The position numbers and the translations under genes were made by a program. DNA of 17,922 bases from Verrucomicrobiota bacterium. GTDB lineage: Bacteria > Verrucomicrobiota > Verrucomicrobiia > Verrucomicrobiales > DEV007. Below the pieces are notes generated by a model. It ran no database searches and was not told where the DNA came from. It saw only the letters and a list, made by a program, of their open reading frames with translations. The DNA is taken from NCBI GenBank assembly GCA_020629815.1, contig JAHDCN010000028.1, forward strand, positions 1-17,922. Direction: 5' to 3'. Below are positions 7,631 to 13,893 of the stretch, one piece after another (position 1 is the first letter of the stretch; each line of letters starts with the position of its first letter).

Positions 7631-8860
7631 CTATAAGCCGAGGCCAATACCACCGCCACTGCTGATATCTTCGCTCATTTTCTTGCCGCCTTTGATGGGA
7701 ACGCGGATTTTGACGCGCTCCTTGTCATCGATCTTGGTGTAGGCGCCACCTTTCTTCATGGTAATCGTAGCACTCGGGGAATGCGTTTTTACCATGCTGT
7801 CCCCATCCTGAAGGAAGGGAGGGCCACCTGATAAGAGGACGTCCTTGGTGATGTAGTTGAAATTGACACTGCGAGCGAGAGCTGTCTGCACTTTTGGTTT
7901 GCCATTTTTGGGGCGGACCATGCGTTTGACTTCTACAAGTCCACCGGTTGCCAGCACTTTCTCAATGTTTGCATCCTCGCCGTTTACGTCCTTTCTTTTG
8001 GCATCTTCATCGATGAGGAAAATCTGGAGTTTCTCACACTTGATGGTGATGCCGTCGTCCGGGCTGTTCACCAGGACGTTGCCGGAAAAGGTCAGCAAGT
8101 TGTTGGCTTCATCCATCTCCGATTCACGTGCACGAATTTCCATATGGCCCGGAGGTAATTTGTCTTGTACCTGGGGAGCTGTTCCATATTTCGCTGTCAA
8201 AGGTTGGGGTGGGGGAACGTTTCCAGGCGCTGCTGCGGCATTGACGATTGGGGCGTCGTATACTCCGGAGGCAGGTGGCGGGGGTGCCGCTGTCCGGGCG
8301 ATCGGTTGAGCGGCTTGCTTCATTTGAATGATGCCACCTTGGGGTGCAAGCGTGCCGGCGGGAACGGGAGTCACGGTTCTTGGTTGTCTGGCTGCTTCTG
8401 CCGCGGCACTTCGAGTGGCTGGTGGAAGCGCAGTCTGCGGAGGAACGGTCGGTGCCGCGGGAGGTGTTGAAGTTGCAGGCGGCGTTGTCGCTGGTTTCGC
8501 TGGAGGAGCAGTTGCAGTTGTTTGTTGTGGAGCCGGGGCCGCTGTGCCGCTGCCGCCCATGCGTGGAAGTTTCCGAGCTGCTGACTCCATCGCTTTTCCC
8601 GCTTCGGCGTCCAGGCTGGTTCCCTGTTTACTCAATTGATCGTTGATAATGGTCGAAGCTTCCTTCGCCATTTGCCCGGCATTTTCCTGAACCTGTTTTG
8701 CAGCTGCGGCCGGATTCTCTTTCACTGCGCGGAACATTTCCTGAAGCCGTTCGTCTGAAAGGACTGATCGCGCTGCTTCTTTCACGGCATCTTCGGCGTC
8801 CTGTGACTGGCCTGCCTGAATCGCGAGCAGCGAAAAAATTATGAGGTAAACGGATTTCAT
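7631..8860 (-). CDS. lptA: LptA/OstA-like periplasmic lipopolysaccharide transport protein
   Basis: Probably the periplasmic bridge that carries lipopolysaccharide from LptC to the outer-membrane LptD. The 409-residue product begins with a signal peptide (MKSVYLIIFSLLAIQAGQS). An alpha-helical, Ala/Lys/Glu-rich segment follows (about 21-100), then a Pro/Ala/Thr-rich linker (about 103-225). The OstA/LptA-type beta-jellyroll region is about 235-385 and shows the expected pattern LLTFSGNVLVNSPDDGITIKC, then a lysine-rich ANIEKVLATGGLVEVKR and a later ARSVNFNYITKDVLLSGG strand pair. It ends in a glycine-rich tail (SGGGIGLGL). It is far longer than E. coli LptA (about 185 residues), entirely because of the N-terminal additions. 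It lies 12 bases after the lptC-like gene and directly before lptB. The symbol rests on domain pattern plus gene order. Confidence 0.75.
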   Translation of the reverse strand: MKSVYLIIFSLLAIQAGQSQDAEDAVKEAARSVLSDERLQEMFRAVKENPAAAAKQVQENAGQMAKEASTIINDQLSKQGTSLDAEAGKAMESAARKLPRMGGSGTAAPAPQQTTATAPPAKPATTPPATSTPPAAPTVPPQTALPPATRSAAAEAARQPRTVTPVPAGTLAPQGGIIQMKQAAQPIARTAAPPPPASGVYDAPIVNAAAAPGNVPPPQPLTAKYGTAPQVQDKLPPGHMEIRARESEMDEANNLLTFSGNVLVNSPDDGITIKCEKLQIFLIDEDAKRKDVNGEDANIEKVLATGGLVEVKRMVRPKNGKPKVQTALARSVNFNYITKDVLLSGGPPFLQDGDSMVKTHSPSATITMKKGGAYTKIDDKERVKIRVPIKGGKKMSEDISSGGGIGLGL

Positions 8861-8872
8861 AAATCAGATGAG

Positions 8873-9550
8873 TTACTGGGATTCAGATGAGGGTGGGTCT
8901 TCAGACTTTGATTGTTGCATGCGCCCTGCGAGTCCTCCGGAGTCCGGAATCAACACGCGGACGTTTCCTACCACCCGTGACTTGCGGGTTTCGGTTTCGA
9001 AAACCAACTGGTTTCCGGTCATGGTAAACTGCTCTTGTTCAATATTGGCTGGCGTCTGGCTCGCCAAAATGCCGGTGATCAAATCGTAACGGGCACGATC
9101 CATTTCGATACTCGTGTCCTTGGCTCCGTTGGAGTAAAAGTCGATCACCAGATCAGTCAGAAGCAGGAATCTCTGATTGATTCTTTTCACTGTAGTCGCG
9201 GTCATTACCGACTCGACTGCATCACCTTTGTAAGAAGGAACGACAACTCCTTTGAATACCCGCCCTACGGGAAACATCTCTTTCAGTTGAGGTGGCAGCG
9301 CCTGCTTCATACGCTTTGCCGCGAGGCCTTTTGCTTCATCAAGTGGCTCGACGACTTCAAAAGCCGGGCGTGGTTTCTTCGGCGGCGGAGTCTTTTTTAC
9401 GGGCAGAGGCCTAGGTTGACGAGGGGAAAGGCCAGTCTCGATAACTGTGATATTTTGAGCACTGGAAATTCCAGCAAGAGTCAGCAAACCAATCGCGATC
9501 CCGATTGGAAGCGCTCGACCTTTCTGGTAGATGGAAATATTTCCCGCCAC
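8873..9550 (-). CDS. LptC-like membrane-anchored periplasmic protein
   Basis: A 225-residue protein with one N-terminal hydrophobic segment (about 13-31, either signal peptide or anchor). A short Pro/Lys-rich stretch (PRQPRPLPVKKTPPPKKPRP, 43-62) follows, then a region predicted to be beta-rich (about 95-205). The strand pattern there (VIDFYSNGAKDTSIEMDRARYDLITGILASQ, then FTMTGNQLVFETETRKSRVVGNVRVLI) resembles the repetitive strands of LptA/LptC-fold proteins. That resemblance, plus its place directly before lptA and lptB, suggests the LptC role of receiving lipopolysaccharide from the inner-membrane complex. Similarity is too weak for a firm symbol. It could be a second OstA-like protein. 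The start is GTG at 9548-9550, 4 bases after the kdsA stop, which suggests translational coupling. Confidence 0.6.
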   Translation of the reverse strand: MAGNISIYQKGRALPIGIAIGLLTLAGISSAQNITVIETGLSPRQPRPLPVKKTPPPKKPRPAFEVVEPLDEAKGLAAKRMKQALPPQLKEMFPVGRVFKGVVVPSYKGDAVESVMTATTVKRINQRFLLLTDLVIDFYSNGAKDTSIEMDRARYDLITGILASQTPANIEQEQFTMTGNQLVFETETRKSRVVGNVRVLIPDSGGLAGRMQQSKSEDPPSSESQ

Positions 9551-9554
9551 TGAA

Positions 9555-10388
9555 TCACTCAGCCCGAAGGGCCTGGTAAAAGGTTTTCAATTGCTGCAGA
9601 ACACCGGCCAGTTTCGCGAGAGGAACCTGATTCGGGCCGTCGCTGAGTGCCTTTTCCGGATCCGGATGGGTTTCCATGAAAACTCCATCGCACCCCGTTG
9701 CCACTGCAGCTCTGGCTAAAACAGGGGCTAAATAGCCGTCACCTCCGCTGGATTTGCCCATGCCTCCGGGACGCTGAACCGAGTGGGTCGCGTCAAACAC
9801 GACCCGCAATCCCTGCTCCTGCATCCATACAATCGATCTCATATCTGCCACCAGGTTGTTGTAGCCGAAGCTAGTACCCCTTTCGGTGAGGAAATAATTT
9901 TCACACCCGAAGGACTCCAACTTCTCCGATATGTTTGAAACGTCCCACGGCGCAAGAAATTGGCCTTTTTTCACATTCACAACTCGACCGGTTGCAGCAG
10001 CTGCTTCGAGAAGATCAGTTTGCCGACAAAGAAATGCGGGGATTTGCAGGATATCGATATATTCCCCGGCGATCTGGGCCTGCTCTTCTGTGTGGATATC
10101 TGTGGTTACGGGAACGCCAAGCTCCGAGCCGATTTCGGAGAGAAGGGCACAACCATCCCGGCAATCCATCCCCCGAAAAGAACTGACCGAGCTGCGATTG
10201 GCTTTGTCGTAGCTGGCTTTGAGCACAAAATCGACATCCACCTCGGTTGCGATTGTGTGAATCTTCCTGGCGGTGTCCCGGATAAACTCCTCGGACTCAA
10301 TGACACAGGGGCCCAGAATAAAAAGCGGACGGTTGCCTCCCAGTTGGAGGTTGCCAACCGGAACGTTGCGGGGTGCGGTATCGGACAT
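9555..10388 (-). CDS. kdsA: 3-deoxy-8-phosphooctulonate synthase (Kdo-8-phosphate synthase), metal-type
   Basis: Condenses phosphoenolpyruvate with arabinose-5-phosphate to give Kdo-8-phosphate, the precursor of the Kdo joining lipid A to core. The 277-residue product is full length for a TIM-barrel KdsA. Diagnostic stretches are KASYDKANRSS (57-67), DILQIPAFLCRQTDLLEA (112-129), NVKKGQFLAPW (138-148), GTSFGYNNLVADM (171-183) and ETHPDPEKALSDGPN (239-253). Residue 28 is Cys, in GPCVIES, where the E. coli enzyme has Asn. With His202, Glu239 and Asp250 this gives the four metal ligands of the divalent-metal-dependent class. It is the first gene of the lipopolysaccharide run on the minus strand, 4 bases before the lptC-like gene. 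The ATG at 10386-10388 has no evident Shine-Dalgarno sequence. Confidence 0.96.
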   Translation of the reverse strand: MSDTAPRNVPVGNLQLGGNRPLFILGPCVIESEEFIRDTARKIHTIATEVDVDFVLKASYDKANRSSVSSFRGMDCRDGCALLSEIGSELGVPVTTDIHTEEQAQIAGEYIDILQIPAFLCRQTDLLEAAAATGRVVNVKKGQFLAPWDVSNISEKLESFGCENYFLTERGTSFGYNNLVADMRSIVWMQEQGLRVVFDATHSVQRPGGMGKSSGGDGYLAPVLARAAVATGCDGVFMETHPDPEKALSDGPNQVPLAKLAGVLQQLKTFYQALRAE

Positions 10389-10454
10389 GATCGAAAACCC
10401 GGAAAGCTACGCCGATCCGGAATTTCCCGCAAATGTTAGACTTCGCGCAGAAGG

Positions 10455-10494
10455 AAAAAATCGAGTGGCAATTCTCCTTTTTCTGGAAATTGCC
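10455..10494 (-). terminator. probable intrinsic terminator of glgC
   Basis: GGCAATT (10467-10473) pairs with AATTGCC (10488-10494), and TCC/GGA extends the stem inward past one bulged C. On the minus strand a run of six T (10455-10460) follows after 6 bases. This lies 18 bases beyond the glgC stop. The offset T-run makes it weaker than a textbook example. Confidence 0.5.
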
Positions 10495-10512
10495 AAAACC
10501 TTGGTTTGTCTG

Positions 10513-11805
10513 TTACACCACCGTGCCGTCTTCGAGAACTGTCCCTTTGGAAACCACGACAATCCCGTCGCGGATGTAGCATCCATTGTTCAGATCTTCG
10601 TTTTCACGACCTTGAGGATCGATCACTACATTGTTTCCGATCCGCGCATTCTTATCAACGATCGCTCTATTGATCCGAACATTTTCGCCGATTTTTACAG
10701 GAATAACGGAAACGGTGTCATCCTCATTCACTGCTTCCTTATTATAATAGTCGGCTCCCATGATCACCGAGTCGGTAATCGTTCCGCCTTTCTCAATCAC
10801 AGAGCGGACCCCGATAAGTGAGCCTTTAATGGTTGTGTCGGAAATAATACAACCATCGGAAATGAGGGACTCCTGAATGTTGGCACCATTGATTTTACTC
10901 GTCGGAAGCAAACGGGGACGGGTGTAGATTGGATTGTTGGGATCGAAAAAGTTGAAAGAAGGGATCACTTTGGTCAGCTGCAGATTGGCTTCGTAAAAAG
11001 AGCGAATCGTTCCAATATCCTCCCAGTATCCCTGGAAAACGTGCGAGTAGACCGAGTCTTCTTCGATGGCTTTTGGAATCACATGCTTGCCGAAATCCTG
11101 GAAATCATTATCCAGAGCCTTTTCCAACGTTTTGCGGTTGAATAGATAGATACCCATTGAGGCCTGAAAGCGCTCATCACCCTGATCGATTCCGCAGGAT
11201 TCGAGCAGGGAAGGAGGCATCGATAGATCATCGAGGAGAGAATCGTTGTCCCCCGGTTTCTCTACGAAGCGCGTGATCTTGCTTTCCGCATCCGTATGCA
11301 TCAGACCGAAGGCCCTTGCGGGTTCGCGCGGCACCGGAGTGGTCGCAATCGTCAGATCAGCGCCGCGAGCCGTGTGTTGATCCAGCATTTCCCGGAAATC
11401 CATCCGATACAGTTGATCACCACTGAGAATGAGATAGTGCTTATACGGTTTGCTGAGGAAATACGGTAGGTTTTGCCGGACTGCATCCGCGGTCCCCTGA
11501 TACCAGACATCGTTGCCCGGAGTTTGCTGGGCCGCCAAAACGTGGACGAAATTGTGCCCGAAATGGTCGAACTTGTAGGCGTCGCCAATGTGCCGGTTCA
11601 AAGATTCGCTGTTGAACTGAGTCAGCACATACATCTTCCGAATTCCGGAGTTGATGCAGTTGCTGATCGGGATATCGACGATCCGATACTTGCCTGCCAG
11701 AGGCACAGCGGGTTTCGAGCGTAGGTGTGTCAGTGGAAACAAACGGGAGCCTTGTCCGCCACCCATAATGATGGCAAGAGTTCCCTGTAATCGCGAAGAA
11801 GGCAT
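10513..11805 (-). CDS. glgC: glucose-1-phosphate adenylyltransferase (ADP-glucose pyrophosphorylase)
   Basis: Makes ADP-glucose from glucose-1-phosphate and ATP, the committed step of glycogen synthesis. From the ATG at 11803-11805 the product is 430 residues. A TTG four codons upstream (11815-11817) is a weaker alternative. The nucleotidyltransferase domain has GGGQGSRLFPLT (15-26), KPAVPLAGKYRIVDIPISNCINSG (31-54), a GTADAVRQN motif (104-112) and SGDQLYRMD (128-136). FVEKPGD and the catalytic-domain ending GYWEDIGTI follow. The C-terminal left-handed beta-helix (about 300-430) carries hexapeptide-like repeats such as ISDGCIISDTTIKGSLIGVRS. Overall form and the long, intact N-terminal nucleotide loop look closest to the cyanobacterial and plant enzyme type, an impression from motifs only. 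It diverges from glmS across a 126-base region. Confidence 0.95.
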   Translation of the reverse strand: MPSSRLQGTLAIIMGGGQGSRLFPLTHLRSKPAVPLAGKYRIVDIPISNCINSGIRKMYVLTQFNSESLNRHIGDAYKFDHFGHNFVHVLAAQQTPGNDVWYQGTADAVRQNLPYFLSKPYKHYLILSGDQLYRMDFREMLDQHTARGADLTIATTPVPREPARAFGLMHTDAESKITRFVEKPGDNDSLLDDLSMPPSLLESCGIDQGDERFQASMGIYLFNRKTLEKALDNDFQDFGKHVIPKAIEEDSVYSHVFQGYWEDIGTIRSFYEANLQLTKVIPSFNFFDPNNPIYTRPRLLPTSKINGANIQESLISDGCIISDTTIKGSLIGVRSVIEKGGTITDSVIMGADYYNKEAVNEDDTVSVIPVKIGENVRINRAIVDKNARIGNNVVIDPQGRENEDLNNGCYIRDGIVVVSKGTVLEDGTVV

Positions 11806-11875
11806 AGAAATGGGCAAGTTTGCTTCATTTTAGGCAGGGAGTGACAAAATAGTAAACATTTTCCAAGTATTTTTT

Positions 11876-11905
11876 TTGGCACAATTGTGACATCGGCCTT
11901 ATCTT
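11876..11905 (+). promoter_or_regulatory. candidate glmS promoter with CACAATTGTG palindrome
   Basis: TTGGCA (11876-11881, 5 of 6 consensus bases) is followed after 18 bases by TATCTT (11900-11905, 4 of 6). Transcription would start near 11912, leaving a leader of about 20 bases before the glmS ATG at 11932. The perfect 10-base palindrome CACAATTGTG (11880-11889) overlaps the -35 element and sits between the divergent glgC and glmS, so it is a candidate operator. Confidence 0.4.
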
Positions 11906-11931
11906 TAGGAGTCTTAATTTCTAGAAAAACC

Positions 11932-13785
11932 ATGTGTGGTATAATTGGCTACGTAGGCAAAGAATCAGCAGCGCCCATTCTCCTCGACGGATTGCGTCGA
12001 TTGGAATACCGGGGATACGACTCCTCAGGCATTGCCGTCATGAATGGCTCCAACGACATTCATGTCCGGAAAAAGAGTGGTCGCCTCGACCGCTTGCGTG
12101 AGCTCATTAAACAAAACCCCGCTGAAGGAAACTGTGGTGTCAGCCACACCCGCTGGGCGACTCATGGGGAGCCGACGGACGAAAATGCCCACCCTCACAG
12201 TGACCAAAGCGGTAAACTGGCGCTGGTTCACAACGGAGTCATCGAGAACTACCAGATCTTGAAAGAGCAGCTGGAGCAGAAAGGCCATGTGTTTTCGTCT
12301 CAAACTGATTCCGAAGTGCTGGCGCACCTGATTGGGCTGCACTACGACGAAAGCAGCGAAACGGATCTGAAGAAACGCCTCACCGATGCGGTTCGGGATT
12401 CGCTCGCTCAAGTTTCCGGGACCTACGGAATTGTTGCCATGCATGAAGAAATTCCGAATTTCCTCGTGGGAGCCCGTTTGGGAAGTCCACTGGTGGTTGG
12501 CCTTGGGCACGATGAGAACTTTCTCGCATCCGACGTGGGTGCGATCGTTTCCCACACCTCCAACGCGATTTATCTGAACGACCGTGACCTCGTCTACATG
12601 ACCGATGGCGACTTCCGCATCGAGACCATGGACGGCGACCTGGCTGACTACGAAGTGAGCACCGTGGATTTCACCGCCGATGAAGTGGAGAAAGGTGACT
12701 ATCCCCACTATATGCTCAAAGAAATTTATGAGCAGCCTACCTCTATTCAGAATGCCTTTCGCGGCCGTCTCCTCGATGATGAAGGTTCAGCTCTTCTCGG
12801 CGGTCTTGGTCTGAGCCCGAAGGATTTGCGCGACATTGACCGCATCGTTCTCTGTGGCTGTGGCACGGCCAGTCATGCCGCCATGGTCGGTGAATACATG
12901 ATCGAACACCTCGCCCGGATTCCAACCGAAGTTGAGATTGCCAGTGAGTTTCGTTACCGCAATCCTCCGGTGGATAAGAACACCCTTGTCTTCGTGATTA
13001 GTCAAAGTGGGGAAACTATTGATACACTCGCTGCGATGCGGGAAGGGCAGCGCAAAGGCCACCGCGTGTTGGGAATCGTCAACGCAGTTGGTTCCACGAT
13101 CGCCCGGGAATCGGATGGCGGGAGTTACCTCTATTCCGGACCGGAAATCGGCGTCGCTGCGACCAAATCTTTTACCTCGCAAACGACGCTGCTCGCCTTG
13201 CTTGCTTTGCTTCTCGGACGGATGCGTCACCTGTCTTTTCAGGAAGGGAAACGAATGCTCGCGGAGATTCGTGCTTTGCCCGGCAAGGTGGAGCAAATTC
13301 TCGAGCAGACCGACAAAATCAAGGAAATCGCCCTGAAGTATATCGATGCTCCCGGCATGCTGTTTCTCGGTCGACAGTTCAATTACCCAACCGCCTTGGA
13401 AGGTGCTTTGAAAATGAAGGAGATCTCCTACATTTTCGCCAATGGCCACCCGAGTGCAGAATTGAAGCACGGGATTATCGCTCTCGTGAGTGAGACGCTA
13501 CCGAGTGTCTTCGTGATGCCGACCGACTCCGTCTACGAGAAAAACGTCAGCAACCTTGAAGAAGTTCGTGCGCGTAAAGGTCCAGTGATTGCCGTCACCA
13601 CCGAAGGCAATACCGAGCTCGAGAAAATTGCGGACGATGTGATGTACATTCCCGAAGTGGACGAGTGCCTCAGCCCGATCCTTGCTTCGATCCCGTTGCA
13701 GCTGCTCAGTTACCACTTTGCCGTGGCCCGTGGTTGCGACGTGGATAAACCACGAAATCTGGCCAAGTCGGTGACCGTGGAATAA
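11932..13785 (+). CDS. glmS: glutamine-fructose-6-phosphate aminotransferase (isomerizing)
   Basis: Makes glucosamine-6-phosphate from fructose-6-phosphate and glutamine, the entry step to UDP-GlcNAc for peptidoglycan and lipid A. Starting at the ATG at 11932 gives 617 residues and puts the essential nucleophile Cys at position 2 (MCGIIGYVGK). A start at 11887 would add 15 residues before that Cys and block the mechanism. The glutaminase domain shows SHTRWATHG (71-79) and HNGVIENY (100-107). Two SIS sugar-isomerase domains follow, with CGCGTASHAAMVGEYM, ISQSGETIDTLAAMREG, GVAATKSFTSQTT and LEGALKMKEISY. The C-terminal tail ends PRNLAKSVTVE as in known GlmS. An AGGAG lies 20 bases before the ATG, too far for normal initiation. 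The gene is complete and stands alone on this strand. Confidence 0.97.
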   Translation: MCGIIGYVGKESAAPILLDGLRRLEYRGYDSSGIAVMNGSNDIHVRKKSGRLDRLRELIKQNPAEGNCGVSHTRWATHGEPTDENAHPHSDQSGKLALVHNGVIENYQILKEQLEQKGHVFSSQTDSEVLAHLIGLHYDESSETDLKKRLTDAVRDSLAQVSGTYGIVAMHEEIPNFLVGARLGSPLVVGLGHDENFLASDVGAIVSHTSNAIYLNDRDLVYMTDGDFRIETMDGDLADYEVSTVDFTADEVEKGDYPHYMLKEIYEQPTSIQNAFRGRLLDDEGSALLGGLGLSPKDLRDIDRIVLCGCGTASHAAMVGEYMIEHLARIPTEVEIASEFRYRNPPVDKNTLVFVISQSGETIDTLAAMREGQRKGHRVLGIVNAVGSTIARESDGGSYLYSGPEIGVAATKSFTSQTTLLALLALLLGRMRHLSFQEGKRMLAEIRALPGKVEQILEQTDKIKEIALKYIDAPGMLFLGRQFNYPTALEGALKMKEISYIFANGHPSAELKHGIIALVSETLPSVFVMPTDSVYEKNVSNLEEVRARKGPVIAVTTEGNTELEKIADDVMYIPEVDECLSPILASIPLQLLSYHFAVARGCDVDKPRNLAKSVTVE

Positions 13786-13800
13786 GACCCTTTCGCCGGA

Positions 13801-13817
13801 GGTGGTCTAAGACCATC
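13801..13817. terminator. hairpin in the glmS tail-to-tail gap, possible terminator
   Basis: GGTGGTC (13801-13807) can pair with GACCATC (13811-13817) around the loop TAA, with one G.U pair. TGGTCT-A-AGACCA (13803-13815) is also a perfect palindrome at the DNA level. No T-run follows on either strand, so termination here would need factor help. The repeat array B starts 11 bases further on. Confidence 0.3.
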
Positions 13818-13827
13818 GCCGTTCCCT

Positions 13828-13890
13828 GACCTAACCCTGTTTGCTCGCGGACCTAACCCTGTTGGGTCAGAGGCTTAACCCTGTTAGGTA
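13828..13890 (-). repeat. array B: three 19-base imperfect palindromes at 22-base period
   Basis: Units lie at 13872-13890, 13850-13868 and 13828-13846 in minus-strand order, each separated by 3 bases. All keep the core AACAGGGTT. Outer arms read TACCT/AAGCC, GACCC/AGGTC and GAGCA/AGGTC. Length (63 bases), unit number, unit size and 22-base period equal array A at 3078-3140. On the minus strand the array starts 3 bases after the TAG stop (13894-13896) of the CxxCH protein gene, the same orientation to its upstream gene as array A. It fills most of the gap between two convergent genes. Confidence 0.9.
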
Positions 13891-13893
13891 TGC

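Noticed and set aside
11887..11931. Upstream start for glmS.
   Set aside because: GlmS needs Cys as the mature first residue, reached by removing Met from the MCGI start at 11932.
11882..11931. glmS ribozyme or other riboswitch before glmS.
   Set aside because: The space between the predicted transcription start and the ATG is about 20 bases, far too short, and no matching fold is visible.
12025..13470. Two 227-residue open frames on the minus strand, opposite glmS.
   Set aside because: glmS is unmistakable on the other strand, and the antisense frames show no family motif or start context.
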